This document shows, in pieces, positions 1 through 9,306 of a DNA stretch of 64,000 bases. The stretch lies in the NCBI RefSeq assembly GCF_037546185.1, contig NZ_JAWMWH010000001.1, positions 1,302,001 to 1,366,000 of the forward strand, written 5' to 3'. The notes beneath the pieces are model-generated. The model saw only the letters and a program-made list of their open reading frames with translations. It searched no databases and was not told the DNA's origin. This DNA is from Nicoliella lavandulae (GTDB lineage: Bacteria; Bacillota; Bacilli; Lactobacillales; Lactobacillaceae). The position numbers and the translations under genes were made by a program. Numbering within the stretch: position 1 is the stretch's first letter; each line of letters starts with the position of its first letter.

Positions 1-469
1 GATCGACATTATATTGATCAATTAAATAATTTAACGAGGCAGGATCAGGCTTACGTGGAAATGGTTGTTCACTGGTTACAAAACCGGTGAACAACTTTTT
101 AATTTCAAAGTGATCTAGGATTGATAATGCTAATTCATCCCGGTGGGTCAATAAAAAGTTTTGCCCGCCGGTTTCAACGTTCCAATTCAAAATATCAACT
201 ACGCCCGGAAATGGTTTGCTGTAACTAATCATTTCATCCTGTAGCTGTTTAAACTTAGGACGAATTGCGGCTTGAGATAGGTTAAATTCAGCTGCAAAGC
301 GGCTAATTGCACTGCCTGCTGAACGTTGACGCATTTCTTTATAGTAGGCATAATCATCCATTTCAACTTCATCAATCCCTAATGACTGCAAGGTCTGATC
401 AAACGCCTTGACCATCATTGGGTAGGTATCAAAGAGGGTTCCATCAAAGTCCCAAAATAAGCTCCGCAA
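1..469 (-). CDS. HAD-family hydrolase (phosphoglycolate phosphatase-like), 3' end outside window
   Basis: About 156 N-terminal codons are visible; the C-terminus lies beyond position 1. The protein opens with the HAD nucleophile motif WDFDGTLFDT (Asp nucleophile and Asp acid/base), followed by a helical cap region and the motif-II-like segment LLTHRDE. Such enzymes dephosphorylate small phosphate esters; the substrate cannot be told here. The start is a TTG at 467-469, chosen because AGGAGG lies seven bases upstream and the nucleophile motif begins a few residues later. It follows dtd by 11 bases and is the last visible gene of the prmA-rsmE-relA-dtd operon. Confidence 0.85.
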   Translation of the reverse strand, partial: MRSLFWDFDGTLFDTYPMMVKAFDQTLQSLGIDEVEMDDYAYYKEMRQRSAGSAISRFAAEFNLSQAAIRPKFKQLQDEMISYSKPFPGVVDILNWNVETGGQNFLLTHRDELALSILDHFEIKKLFTGFVTSEQPFPRKPDPASLNYLIDQYNVD

Positions 470-480
470 TTTAATTCCTC

Positions 481-927
481 CTATTTATTATCAGTATCAA
501 AGATAATCGTTACGGGTCCATCATTATCAATCGTTACTTGCATATCCGCACCAAATACACCGGTCTGGACGTCAAAACCTTGTGCTGCTAGTTTTTGATT
601 AAATTGCTCATAAATGGCCTTCGCATGGGCAGGCTTACCAGCATCAAAAAAGGATGGTCGATTTCCCTTAGCAGTATTAGCATATAACGTAAACTGAGAT
701 ATGGATAAAATTGCCCCATTAACTGCTGCTAAATTCAAGTTCATCTTACCAGTTTCATCACTAAATAATCTAATTTTGGTAATTTTATTTACCAAGTAGT
801 CAACTTCTGCGTCTGTGTCAGCATCAGAAACACCGACTAATAGCACGAAGCCCGTTCCAATTTGACCATTGATCTGGCCATCAATTGATACTTGCCCCTT
901 TGTTACTCGCTGTAAAACTACCTTCAT
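481..927 (-). CDS. dtd: D-aminoacyl-tRNA deacylase
   Basis: A 148-residue protein of normal family length. It hydrolyses D-amino acids wrongly attached to tRNA, and also Gly-tRNA(Ala), in the cytosol. The two active-site signatures of the DTD fold are intact: SQFTLYA at residues 77-83 and NDGPVT near residues 135-140. It starts at ATG 927 with AGGAGC upstream. It lies 12 bases downstream of relA and 11 bases upstream of the HAD gene, so it is probably cotranscribed with relA. The relA-dtd pair is widely conserved in Firmicutes. Confidence 0.97.
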   Translation of the reverse strand: MKVVLQRVTKGQVSIDGQINGQIGTGFVLLVGVSDADTDAEVDYLVNKITKIRLFSDETGKMNLNLAAVNGAILSISQFTLYANTAKGNRPSFFDAGKPAHAKAIYEQFNQKLAAQGFDVQTGVFGADMQVTIDNDGPVTIIFDTDNK

Positions 928-939
928 TTGTCATCGCTC

Positions 940-3174
940 CTACTTAAATGGACGTTTAACAACGTAAACATCCGAGATATTTTTAATATGATCGATAATC
1001 ATATTTAATTGATCGAGGTTTTTAACGCCAATTCCTAATGAGATCGTTACCATCTTATCGTTGTTAATCTTACCTTGAACTGAATTCAAATGTTTAGAAA
1101 CACTGTTAACCGTTTTAATAACTTCATTTAACAAGCCGTTGCGATTATAGCCTTGAATCGTGAGGTAAGCATCATATTCAGCACGCCGGTTATTCGCATC
1201 TGCCCAATGAACATTAATCAAACGCATCCCACGTTTAACTGAATCTTTGATATTTGGACAATCTACCCGGTGAACCGAAATTCCATTTCCTTGGGTAATA
1301 TACCCAATTACATCATCACCAGGAATGGGCGAACAACAATGACTAAGCCGTACCAATAAGTTCGACACCCCTTCAACTACGATTCCATCGCTAGAAGTGG
1401 TTTTATTCTTATTCTTGTTCTTCTTATCATCATTTTGATAAGTTTGGTGCTCTTCTAAAATATCCCTTTGTTCAGCTTCTTGACGTTGTAATTCTTGTTG
1501 TTCACGAATATGACTAGTTAGTCGATGCGCAATCGTATTAACTTGTAGGTCCCCAAATCCAACGGCTGCATATAAATCATTAGGTCCCTTATAATCAAGC
1601 CGCTTAGCAGCTTTACCTACGTTAGCATCAGTTAATACTTCATTGGCATTAAAACCTTCATCACGGATGTTGTTTGCTAACATTTCACGTCCATTTTCAA
1701 CCATCTTGTCATGGTCACGTTTACGGAAGTATTGCTTAATTTTATGGCGAGCCTTACTCGTCGAAACTAATTTAACCCAGTCTCGGCTAGGCCCAGCTGA
1801 CGTCGCAGAAGTCATAATTTCAACAATATCGCTATTCTTGATCTTATAATCCAGGGGTACGATCTTACCATTGACCCGTGCACCCACGGTGTGATTACCA
1901 ATATCCGTATGGATGGTATATGCCATATCTAATGGTCCCGCACCCTTAGGTAGCTCTAACACATCCCCACCAGGGGTAAAAGCATAAACGTGATCACCAA
2001 ATAATTCACCCTTAACACTTTGCATAAAGTCAGAAGCATCATCAGTATCTTCTTGTAGTTCAATGATCTTTTTGAACCAATTTAACTTAGTATTGTCAGA
2101 ACTGCCCTTAACTTCACCTTTGATGCCTTCCTTGTAAGCCCAGTGCGCAGCAACCCCATATTCAGCCACCCGGTGCATTTCAGCCGTTCGAATTTGAATT
2201 TCTAGTAACCGGCCTTCTGGACCAATTAAAGTGGTATGCAATGATTGATACATATTGGCTTTGGGCATTGCAATGTAGTCTTTGAACCGGCCAGGCATTG
2301 GTTTCCACTTACTATGCACAGCTCCTAAGACCGCATAACAGTCCTTTACTGATTCAACGATGACTCTAATTGCGAATAAATCGTAGATTTCTTCAAACTT
2401 TTTATGCTTATTATGCATCTTCTTATAAATGGAATATAGATGCTTAGGCCGACCATAGATTTCATCAACCTTAATATCGAGTCCCTTCAATGAGTCCTTA
2501 ACCTGTTTTAAAGCCCCGTTAATGTAATCGACCCGTTGTTTACGCTTCGAGTTCATAGAGTTAACAATTTGATAGTATTGCCCTGGATTAATGTAACGCA
2601 ATGAGAGGTCTTCTAGTTCCCATTTAATCGTCCCAATCCCTAGTCGATCAGCTAGTGGAGCGTAAATTTCAATCGTTTCATCCGCAATCCGCCGTTGCTT
2701 TTCTGGTTTCAAGTGGCTTAACGTGCGCATATTATGTAGCCGATCAGCTAGTTTAACAATCATTACCCGGATATCTTTACACATTGCAAGGAGTAACTTC
2801 CGGTGGTTTTCAGCTAATTGTTCGCGATGGGACTTGTACTTAATTTTACTGAGTTTAGTTACCCCGTCTACGATTAAAGCAATATCATCACCAAATAATT
2901 CTTGGATATCAACTAATTCAGCACCGGTATCTTCGACCACATCGTGCAAAAAACCAGCACTAACCGTTTCTGCATCCATGTTTAAGTCAGCCAAAATCCC
3001 AGCAACTTGAATTGGATGAACAATGTAAGGTTCACCTGATTGCCGCTTTTGACCGGAATGGGCAACTGTGGCAAATTTAAGTGCCTTTTCAACTAACTTC
3101 ACATCATCCGGTTTCATGTACGAAGAAACCTTATTGATAACATCATTTGCTTGTAAAACCTTTGTTTTCGACAT
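940..3174 (-). CDS. relA: Bifunctional (p)ppGpp synthetase/hydrolase
   Basis: A 744-residue long RSH enzyme that makes and degrades the alarmone (p)ppGpp in the stringent response. The hydrolase domain keeps its HD-site residues: His39, Arg44, His53 and His77-Asp78, then the EDT stretch at 81-83. The synthetase domain follows (about 200-350, with YDLFAIRV and DYIAMPKANMYQSLHTT), then a TGS domain (about 395-455), a Cys-Cys region (SHCCSPIPGD, about 615) and a C-terminal ACT domain. An intact HD site means it should be bifunctional. ATG 3174 is preceded by AAGGGGGC. It sits in an operon with rsmE upstream and dtd downstream. Confidence 0.97.
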   Translation of the reverse strand: MSKTKVLQANDVINKVSSYMKPDDVKLVEKALKFATVAHSGQKRQSGEPYIVHPIQVAGILADLNMDAETVSAGFLHDVVEDTGAELVDIQELFGDDIALIVDGVTKLSKIKYKSHREQLAENHRKLLLAMCKDIRVMIVKLADRLHNMRTLSHLKPEKQRRIADETIEIYAPLADRLGIGTIKWELEDLSLRYINPGQYYQIVNSMNSKRKQRVDYINGALKQVKDSLKGLDIKVDEIYGRPKHLYSIYKKMHNKHKKFEEIYDLFAIRVIVESVKDCYAVLGAVHSKWKPMPGRFKDYIAMPKANMYQSLHTTLIGPEGRLLEIQIRTAEMHRVAEYGVAAHWAYKEGIKGEVKGSSDNTKLNWFKKIIELQEDTDDASDFMQSVKGELFGDHVYAFTPGGDVLELPKGAGPLDMAYTIHTDIGNHTVGARVNGKIVPLDYKIKNSDIVEIMTSATSAGPSRDWVKLVSTSKARHKIKQYFRKRDHDKMVENGREMLANNIRDEGFNANEVLTDANVGKAAKRLDYKGPNDLYAAVGFGDLQVNTIAHRLTSHIREQQELQRQEAEQRDILEEHQTYQNDDKKNKNKNKTTSSDGIVVEGVSNLLVRLSHCCSPIPGDDVIGYITQGNGISVHRVDCPNIKDSVKRGMRLINVHWADANNRRAEYDAYLTIQGYNRNGLLNEVIKTVNSVSKHLNSVQGKINNDKMVTISLGIGVKNLDQLNMIIDHIKNISDVYVVKRPFK

Positions 3175-3186
3175 TTTAAAGCCCCC

Positions 3187-3927
3187 TTAACTTAATTCTG
3201 AAAATGCGGAAATAGCAGCCAATAAGTAAAGCGGTGCTGTTTCGGTTCTTAAAATTCTAGGTCCGAGCCCTACTGGTTGGACCTGTTGATCAGTTAGTAA
3301 TTCAATTTCACGTGGCGAAATGCCACCTTCAGGGCCAAAGACTGCAACCATCGAATCGTTTGGTTGCATTTGGTTTACCGTTTGGTGCAACATTGATTCT
3401 TCACCCGCTTTGGCCGATTCTTCATAGGCCACTACTTTTTGATCATAATCAGCACTAACGATCGTATTTAACTTAGCCTGATATTCAACTACCGGAACTC
3501 GATTTCGATGGGACTGTTCAGCAGCACTCAACGCGATCGTATTCAGCCGTTCCAGTTTTTTATTCACCCGATTGGGTTGCCACTTTGCAATTGACCAATC
3601 ACCGGCAAAGAAAATAATGCGGTCAACTCCCATTTCGGTCGCTTTTCTTACCATCCAATCAGCTTTATCGTTTTTAGCAACACCACAGGCGATGGTAATA
3701 GAAAATGGTAATTCAGCATTAAATGGTTTAGATTCAATAATTTTAATTGCTGGCTCAATCTGTGAATTGATCAATTCTCCAATAAACACGTTTTGGGCAT
3801 CATCAACGAACTCAGCTTTGGTGCCATCTACGGCCCGCATTACTTTTAACCAATGTTTCTTAATTAAACTAGGGATTGCAACCACTTGATCAATTGCTAG
3901 TGGTTGGTTCAAAAAATAGTGTTGCAT
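3187..3927 (-). CDS. rsmE: 16S rRNA m3U1498 methyltransferase
   Basis: A 246-residue SPOUT-class enzyme that methylates U1498 of 16S rRNA using S-adenosylmethionine. An N-terminal PUA-like barrel is followed by the trefoil-knot domain. The knot signature GPEGGISPREIELL lies near residue 200 and LGPRILRTETAP near the C-terminus. Length is normal. ATG 3927 is three bases after the prmA stop codon, with its ribosome site (AGAGGA) inside the end of prmA, so the two are probably translationally coupled. The prmA-rsmE-relA order is common in Firmicutes. Confidence 0.96.
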   Translation of the reverse strand: MQHYFLNQPLAIDQVVAIPSLIKKHWLKVMRAVDGTKAEFVDDAQNVFIGELINSQIEPAIKIIESKPFNAELPFSITIACGVAKNDKADWMVRKATEMGVDRIIFFAGDWSIAKWQPNRVNKKLERLNTIALSAAEQSHRNRVPVVEYQAKLNTIVSADYDQKVVAYEESAKAGEESMLHQTVNQMQPNDSMVAVFGPEGGISPREIELLTDQQVQPVGLGPRILRTETAPLYLLAAISAFSELS

Positions 3928-3930
3928 TAA

Positions 3931-4812
3931 TTAATCCTCTTTCATCTTCTTAGTTGCAATAATTCCACGCCAGTCATCAATGTTCATCGTTTCATCAATT
4001 TGAAAGTCATTATTAGTTAATTGATTAATAATCAATGGTAACTTATCTTTAATAATTCCGGAAATAACAAACTTACCGCCCGCGCGTAAACAGTGACTAG
4101 CTTGCGGAATTAATGGCACAATAACATCACTTAACATATTGGCAGCAATAATATCTACAACATCATCCACTCCGTTTAACATGTCATTAGCACTTACTTG
4201 GACGTCTTGAGCAACTGGATTCAAACGAATATTTTCCAGTGCGGAATTAACCGCCACTTCATCTAAATCGAATGCTTTAATTTGGTTAACACCCATTAAT
4301 TTGGCGGCAATGCTTAAAACGCCTGAACCAGTCCCAACGTCTAACATCGATTCACCACCCCGAATCACTCGTTCCAGGCCTTGAAGGGTTAATACTGTTG
4401 TAGGATGCGTCCCCGTTCCAAATGCCCGACCGGGATTTAAGCGAATGATTAATTCATTGGGTGATTGAGGTTGATATTCTTCCCAGTCTGGTACCACCGT
4501 TAAAAAGCGAGATAGTCTAGTGGGATGATAATACTTTTCCCAAGTTGACACCCATGATTCATCGTTCACTGGGGTAATTGATACCGTTGCCGGAGCTGGA
4601 TCTAAACCAAAATTAGTGAGTTGAGCGATGCGTAACTGTAGTTCTGGAATTAATTCATTAATTTTAATCCGTTCGTTAAAGTAAGCATTAATGACTACTA
4701 CATCATTAGTATCATCAATTTGAATTCCACTTGCCCCTGCTTCTACTAGCATATTATCAATTGCTTCAATCGCTTCGTTGCTAGTCTTGACCGTCAGTTC
4801 TTGCCACTCCAT
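3931..4812 (-). CDS. prmA: Ribosomal protein L11 methyltransferase
   Basis: A 293-residue class I methyltransferase that trimethylates ribosomal protein L11. The N-terminal ferredoxin-like substrate-binding domain covers about 1-100. The catalytic domain shows FGTGTHPTT and the SAM-binding LDVGTGSGVLSIAA, then NMLSDV. The start at ATG 4812 has GAGGGGC upstream. It is the first gene of the leftward operon prmA-rsmE-relA-dtd-HAD and diverges from the lacI-type gene at 4997. I saw no clear minus-strand promoter in the 184-base gap. Confidence 0.96.
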   Translation of the reverse strand: MEWQELTVKTSNEAIEAIDNMLVEAGASGIQIDDTNDVVVINAYFNERIKINELIPELQLRIAQLTNFGLDPAPATVSITPVNDESWVSTWEKYYHPTRLSRFLTVVPDWEEYQPQSPNELIIRLNPGRAFGTGTHPTTVLTLQGLERVIRGGESMLDVGTGSGVLSIAAKLMGVNQIKAFDLDEVAVNSALENIRLNPVAQDVQVSANDMLNGVDDVVDIIAANMLSDVIVPLIPQASHCLRAGGKFVISGIIKDKLPLIINQLTNNDFQIDETMNIDDWRGIIATKKMKED

Positions 4813-4957
4813 GTCTAAAGCCCCTCTTCTATTAATTAGATGGTCAATCGATTCATGACCGTTAATTGCCCAAATTCAAGTGACAATTATTAACCGAAAT
4901 ATATTTGTTATTAATGATAATCAAAATTTAAATAAAAGGCAAACAGTTATTAATTTG

Positions 4958-4966
4958 TGATAGTAT
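4958..4966 (+). promoter_or_regulatory. Extended -10 promoter for the LacI-type regulator
   Basis: TG-A-TAGTAT is an extended -10 element about 30 bases ahead of the ATG at 4997. No good -35 lies at the expected spacing. An AT-rich near-palindrome centred on AAATATATTT around 4899-4908 lies upstream and could hold an operator, but it does not match a LacI-family consensus. Confidence 0.5.
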
Positions 4967-4996
4967 AGAAGCATTAATTTAGAAGAGGTTATCGAA

Positions 4997-5977
4997 ATGG
5001 TCAGAAGAATTACAATTCAAGATATTGCCAACATTGCCGGGGTTTCTAAGTCAACGGTTTCAAGAGCCATGAACGATAATCCCGTCATCTCTAAAACCAC
5101 CCGTAATCAAATTCAACAAATCATTAAAGAATATAATTATCATCCCAACTCTAGTGCTAAAAGCATTAAAACCAAGCAGACCATGGTAATTGGCATCATT
5201 ATTCCTAGCTTTGATAATCCATTTTTTGCTAAAATATTGGATGTCATCCAAAATAAAGCCACTAATAAGCAATACCAACTGATGATCGCAACCACCCATG
5301 AAAAAGGTGAGTTAGAGCTAAACGCCATTAGACAAATGATCAATCAACCCGTGGATGGATTAATCGTTGTCAGTACTGGGAAAATCAATGATTATCATCA
5401 ATTATTAAATAATACGCCCGTGGTATTTATTGATCGCATTGCTAATCAAAGGGAAAACCATGAATTCGATACGATTTTAGTAGATAACATTAACGGCAGT
5501 TTCAACGTCGTTAATCAGATGATTGAAAACGGGGCGGAACGAATTGGCATTATTGCTAATTCCCTATTTAAAAAGAAATCTAACCGGCTAATTGGTTATC
5601 AAAAGGCATTACAAAAAAACAATGTCGAATTAGACCCTGACATCATTTTATACTGTAGTCGCAATGGCCGCGATGCAATTAGTTTAGCTAGTCAGTTACT
5701 AATTAATCAAGCTTGTGATGGTATTTTTGCAACGGACAGTAATATTTTAAAATCAGTCCTAAAACAAATTGAAGTTCATCAAATGGACAACGTTCAAGTG
5801 GGCGCATTTGATGATAATCCCTACTTATCACTTCTTAACCTAAACGTAATTGCTAATCAACAACCATCTAATGCAATGGGCTCCAAAGCCTTTGAATTAT
5901 TAATGGATCAAATTCATAATCCACAGCACGATGTTCAACACATTAAACTTAAAACTAGCCTTAAACATTACCATTAG
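4997..5977 (+). CDS. LacI/GalR-family transcriptional regulator
   Basis: A 326-residue repressor of normal family length. The N-terminal helix-turn-helix is explicit (TIQDIANIAGVSKSTVSRAMND, residues 6-27) and is followed by a hinge helix (NSSAKSIKT) and a periplasmic-binding-protein-like effector domain beginning GIIIPSFDNPFFAKI. The effector is probably a sugar or sugar phosphate, but it cannot be read from the sequence. ATG 4997 is preceded by AGAGG at a spacing of 8. This is one of the few plus-strand genes and it converges on the membrane protein gene at 6043-6810, its most likely neighbouring target. Confidence 0.93.
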   Translation: MVRRITIQDIANIAGVSKSTVSRAMNDNPVISKTTRNQIQQIIKEYNYHPNSSAKSIKTKQTMVIGIIIPSFDNPFFAKILDVIQNKATNKQYQLMIATTHEKGELELNAIRQMINQPVDGLIVVSTGKINDYHQLLNNTPVVFIDRIANQRENHEFDTILVDNINGSFNVVNQMIENGAERIGIIANSLFKKKSNRLIGYQKALQKNNVELDPDIILYCSRNGRDAISLASQLLINQACDGIFATDSNILKSVLKQIEVHQMDNVQVGAFDDNPYLSLLNLNVIANQQPSNAMGSKAFELLMDQIHNPQHDVQHIKLKTSLKHYH

Positions 5978-5986
5978 GAACATAAA

Positions 5987-6029
5987 AAACTAGCTCAATT
6001 TCACCATTTAGTTGAAATTGAGCTAGTTT
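5987..6029. terminator. Bidirectional intrinsic terminator
   Basis: A perfect 17-bp stem (5987-6003 with 6013-6029) has a 9-base loop, an A-run before it and a T-run after it. It can therefore stop transcription of the LacI-type gene (plus) and of the membrane protein gene (minus). Confidence 0.95.
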
Positions 6030-6042
6030 TTTTTAATTTTAA

Positions 6043-6810
6043 TTATTTTGCATCTTTATCGGTTTCCCCAACGGCACCAACATCAATTGCTTGATGCTTA
6101 AGTGAAGGAAAGACCTTCGTATCTGAAATTCCAGTAATACTACCTTGGAATAAGAAAGCAAATACAGTTCCTAATCCAAAGTTAGCAAACTTAACCAATA
6201 GTGGACCAGGGGTGATCAATGCAGCGATAATGGCCATAATAGTAGGTGGGATGTATGAGAACCACATTGCCTTAGTAGCACTACCATTACAGTATTTGAA
6301 TCTAAGAATTTGCATTAAGTCATCGGCTGGATGCAATGCAATATTTACACGTTGGTAAATTGAAATTGCTAGTCCAATACATGCAACCCCAGCAAAGTTA
6401 AGGATTACGTAGAAAATTGTCATCCCAATGCCATGCGCAACTGGGAATACTTGATTAAAGAAGTTTGAGAAGACTTGAATCAATATGGAGAATGGTCCTA
6501 AGAAACAAATATTACCGATTAAACGGTTCCAACTCCACTTACCAACTAAAATCATGTTTAAGAATGTAATTACCAATCCTAAACCAAAGAATGCCCAGAA
6601 TAATGCGGTTGGGTTGTTAGGTCCCAACAACGCTTTCCCTAAATTACTTTCTGCAGCAGTCCAGTATGCTGAACCTAAAAATGAAGGATTAACCTTAGCA
6701 CTTGAAACTAACGTTAACACATTTCCTGCAGAGTTAATCACTAATGAGATTACGAAGTAAATAATCGCACTCGTCATTGAAATCGTTCTAGTAGAACGTC
6801 CAGAAGCCAT
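6043..6810 (-). CDS. YczE/YitT-like multi-pass membrane protein
   Basis: A 255-residue integral membrane protein with about five or six hydrophobic segments (roughly 14-36, 65-90, 98-120, 130-155, 180-202, 205-225) and a short charged C-terminal tail. The segment GVACIGLAISIYQRVNIALHPADDLMQILR resembles the Gly/Pro-Asp region of YczE/YitT-type proteins, which some annotations call sugar-specific permeases; the function is not established. ATG 6810. It is a single gene between two terminator regions, facing a LacI-type regulator, with a 9-bp inverted repeat in its upstream region. Family assignment is by pattern only. Confidence 0.6.
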   Translation of the reverse strand: MASGRSTRTISMTSAIIYFVISLVINSAGNVLTLVSSAKVNPSFLGSAYWTAAESNLGKALLGPNNPTALFWAFFGLGLVITFLNMILVGKWSWNRLIGNICFLGPFSILIQVFSNFFNQVFPVAHGIGMTIFYVILNFAGVACIGLAISIYQRVNIALHPADDLMQILRFKYCNGSATKAMWFSYIPPTIMAIIAALITPGPLLVKFANFGLGTVFAFLFQGSITGISDTKVFPSLKHQAIDVGAVGETDKDAK

Positions 6811-6894
6811 AGTCTAATCACCTATCCTAATTTGTGAATATTTAATCTAATTAATAACCACATATTTACTAAAAATATTTATAATAAACATGAT

Positions 6895-6917
6895 AATTTC
6901 ACACTCATTGTGAAATT
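6895..6917. promoter_or_regulatory. Inverted repeat, candidate operator upstream of the YczE-like gene
   Basis: AATTTCACA and TGTGAAATT form perfect 9-bp arms around a 5-base spacer, 85 bases ahead of the gene start at 6810. On the minus strand it lies just before AT-rich -10-like DNA (TTATTATAAAT). There is no U-tract, so an operator is more likely than a terminator. Binding by the adjacent LacI-type regulator is a guess. Confidence 0.45.
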
Positions 6918-7002
6918 CATAACAAAATAAATTATATAACATTTACTCAAAAAAGCAACCCTTTTTGCAGACTTTTTTAAGTAAAGTAACCGTTATCATT
7001 AT

Positions 7003-9291
7003 TTATTTATCGGAATTATCTAACAAAACATTCACAACTTTTTCAGCAGCATGACCATTTTCCCAATTGTTAAATCGTTCATCAAATTTAGCGTAGCGTT
7101 CTTTATATTTTTGTTCAATTTGATCGATGTTCTTAATTGCATCCACAATTTCATCATTGGTCTTCAACAATGGCCCTGGTAAATCTTTTTGCATGCTAAG
7201 ATAAAAGCCATGCAAAATCTTAGCATAGTTATCATAATCGTAAACGAAGTATAAAATAGGCCGTTTTAAGATGGAATAATCAAAGAACACACTGGAATAG
7301 TCAGTAATCAGGATGTCTGAAGCTAGATATAGTTCAGAGACGTCTTGATAGTTAGACTCATTAAAGACAAAGTCACCAAACGTAGAAGTATCGATTCGAT
7401 CGGTGATAAAGTAATGCGTTCTAAGAATCATAACATAGTCATCACCAAAGTTTTCGCGTAATTTAGCAACGTTTAGCTTTAACTGGAACTTATATTCATT
7501 ACCGCTAGCCCGTTCGTCATCCCGCCATGTTGGTGCGTATAAAATCACTTTCTTATCCAACGGAATCCCTAAGCGTTTTTTAATCTCAATTGCCTTTTGA
7601 TCCCGATCAGGCGCACTTAAAATATCATTTCTAGGATACCCAGACTTAATCATCTTATCCTGTGGATACATAAAGGCATGACTGAAAACATCAGCAGAAA
7701 ATTGATTTGGTGCAATTAAGTAATCCCATTGGCGTGATTGTTCGTAGAAATTACGTTTATACATTGGCGTTGCATTCACAACGTTATCAATATCAAATAC
7801 CAAACGCTTAAGTGGCGTCCCATGCCAAGTAGATAATAATTTAGTACCCCGCCGTTTAACGAACCAACGAGGTTGTCTCAAGTTAAATACCTGGTATTTA
7901 GAGGTTGCTAAATAGTACATATACTTAAAGCCAAATCGTTTCACCACTCGCGTGTCTGGTTGATCTTTCAGTGCATCCTTTACTTGTGGATCAGAGGCAC
8001 TCCAAATGTGTTGATATTTACCTGGGTAGTGCTTTTGAATGTATTCATAAATATACTTGGGATTATCTGAATAATTTCGACCTAAAAATGATTCATAAAA
8101 AATCACATTTGGTTTCACTGCTAAATGGGTGAATACTAGTTGGTACAATGCTTTCGTGATTCCACGACCGCGTTTTTTAACAATGCGATGTGCATTTCGA
8201 CCAAACACGAGGGAAGCCATTAGCTTTTGGGCCACGCCAAACTGATGATCAGCAATGGCACTTAGAATCCGTCGACTAAGCACGTTAACTGACTTAAATG
8301 CCCGTTTATCAATTAAGTTAAGGTATTTACTAACTATATTTAGCGTTGCATCAACATTATCAATAGAATCAGCATTACTCAATATTGCATTGTATAAGTA
8401 ACGATTCATTCGTCTAATCGTGTATTCAGCAAATGCTAATCTAAATTCAGCATTAGTGAGGTTTTGATAGCCATCAATCCATGCACTGACCATTTTTTGC
8501 CATCTATCGCCCCGTACCAATTGAGCATTTGAAGGATCATTGATGGGATCATTATGATACACCATAATATACTGATACTGTTGAATCAAAACCACTCGCT
8601 TAGTACTATTTAACACTGCCATCATAAATTGTACGTCAGAGTACAAATCATTTAACTCATTAAACTGCAGGTGATGAGCATTCACAAAGTGACGATTAAT
8701 CACTTTACCAGCTAATACCAATTGCTTTCTTAACGATGCATATCTAGTTTCTCCAGAATACACTTTATACTTGTTTTTAAGCCAATGTTGTTGCTTTTTA
8801 TTCAAGTTCAAGTGTTTAAGATTATCACTAGTAAAGTTCAATGCGTAGCTACGGGGTTTACGTTTCTTTCTGCCACCCCAGTCTGGTAAGAAGTCAGGGG
8901 TATGCTCATTAATAGCAAGGTCTTTCAAATAAGCCTGTTGAGTTTCATATGTTTTATAGTGATTCAAATCAATTAATGTATCTTCATTCCGTGGTGTCAT
9001 GTAGTTTAGCTTTTTCATTGCATCTGGCAATAAAAAATCATCTGCATCAATGAATACTAAGTAATCACCAACTGCTGCTTTAATTGCCGCATTTCTAGCT
9101 GCCCCAATGGTATTTGGTTGATATGAAACCACTTGAATGGGAAATTGGGTTTCTTCAAAATGATTATCAAAACCATTACATGCAATGATCCATTCAAATT
9201 GGTGGAAAGTTTGTGATTCTAAATTAGCCTTTAACTCATCTAATTTAGGCAGGTCGTCCACCTTACATGGTGTAATGATACTAAATTTCAT
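7003..9291 (-). CDS. GT2 glycosyltransferase fused to TagF-like CDP-glycerol glycerophosphotransferase
   Basis: A 762-residue two-domain enzyme. Residues 1-110 form a family 2 GT-A fold (MKFSIITPCK, IGAARNAAI, then the metal-binding DADD in LVFIDADDF); a helical connector follows to about 370. Residues 390-755 match the poly(glycerophosphate) transferase (TagF/TarF) family: LLSTWHGTPLK, GYPRNDIL, ILYAPTWRDD, LRTHYF, LITDYSSVFFDY. Such enzymes build teichoic-acid-like or glycan phosphodiester polymers at the inner membrane face; donor and acceptor are unknown. ATG 9291 has AAAGGA upstream. It follows the 9307 gene by 15 bases, in one operon. A weak terminator-like hairpin lies at about 6948-6982. 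Confidence 0.88.
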   Translation of the reverse strand: MKFSIITPCKVDDLPKLDELKANLESQTFHQFEWIIACNGFDNHFEETQFPIQVVSYQPNTIGAARNAAIKAAVGDYLVFIDADDFLLPDAMKKLNYMTPRNEDTLIDLNHYKTYETQQAYLKDLAINEHTPDFLPDWGGRKKRKPRSYALNFTSDNLKHLNLNKKQQHWLKNKYKVYSGETRYASLRKQLVLAGKVINRHFVNAHHLQFNELNDLYSDVQFMMAVLNSTKRVVLIQQYQYIMVYHNDPINDPSNAQLVRGDRWQKMVSAWIDGYQNLTNAEFRLAFAEYTIRRMNRYLYNAILSNADSIDNVDATLNIVSKYLNLIDKRAFKSVNVLSRRILSAIADHQFGVAQKLMASLVFGRNAHRIVKKRGRGITKALYQLVFTHLAVKPNVIFYESFLGRNYSDNPKYIYEYIQKHYPGKYQHIWSASDPQVKDALKDQPDTRVVKRFGFKYMYYLATSKYQVFNLRQPRWFVKRRGTKLLSTWHGTPLKRLVFDIDNVVNATPMYKRNFYEQSRQWDYLIAPNQFSADVFSHAFMYPQDKMIKSGYPRNDILSAPDRDQKAIEIKKRLGIPLDKKVILYAPTWRDDERASGNEYKFQLKLNVAKLRENFGDDYVMILRTHYFITDRIDTSTFGDFVFNESNYQDVSELYLASDILITDYSSVFFDYSILKRPILYFVYDYDNYAKILHGFYLSMQKDLPGPLLKTNDEIVDAIKNIDQIEQKYKERYAKFDERFNNWENGHAAEKVVNVLLDNSDK

Positions 9292-9306
9292 AATTCCAAT
9301 TCCTTT

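Noticed and set aside
4893..4916. AT-rich near-palindrome between prmA and the LacI-type gene as an operator
   Set aside because: Only the central AAATATATTT is symmetrical and it lacks the central CG of LacI-type sites.
6948..6982. Hairpin after the GT2-TagF gene as a strong terminator
   Set aside because: The stem is almost all A-T with a large loop; mentioned only as weak.
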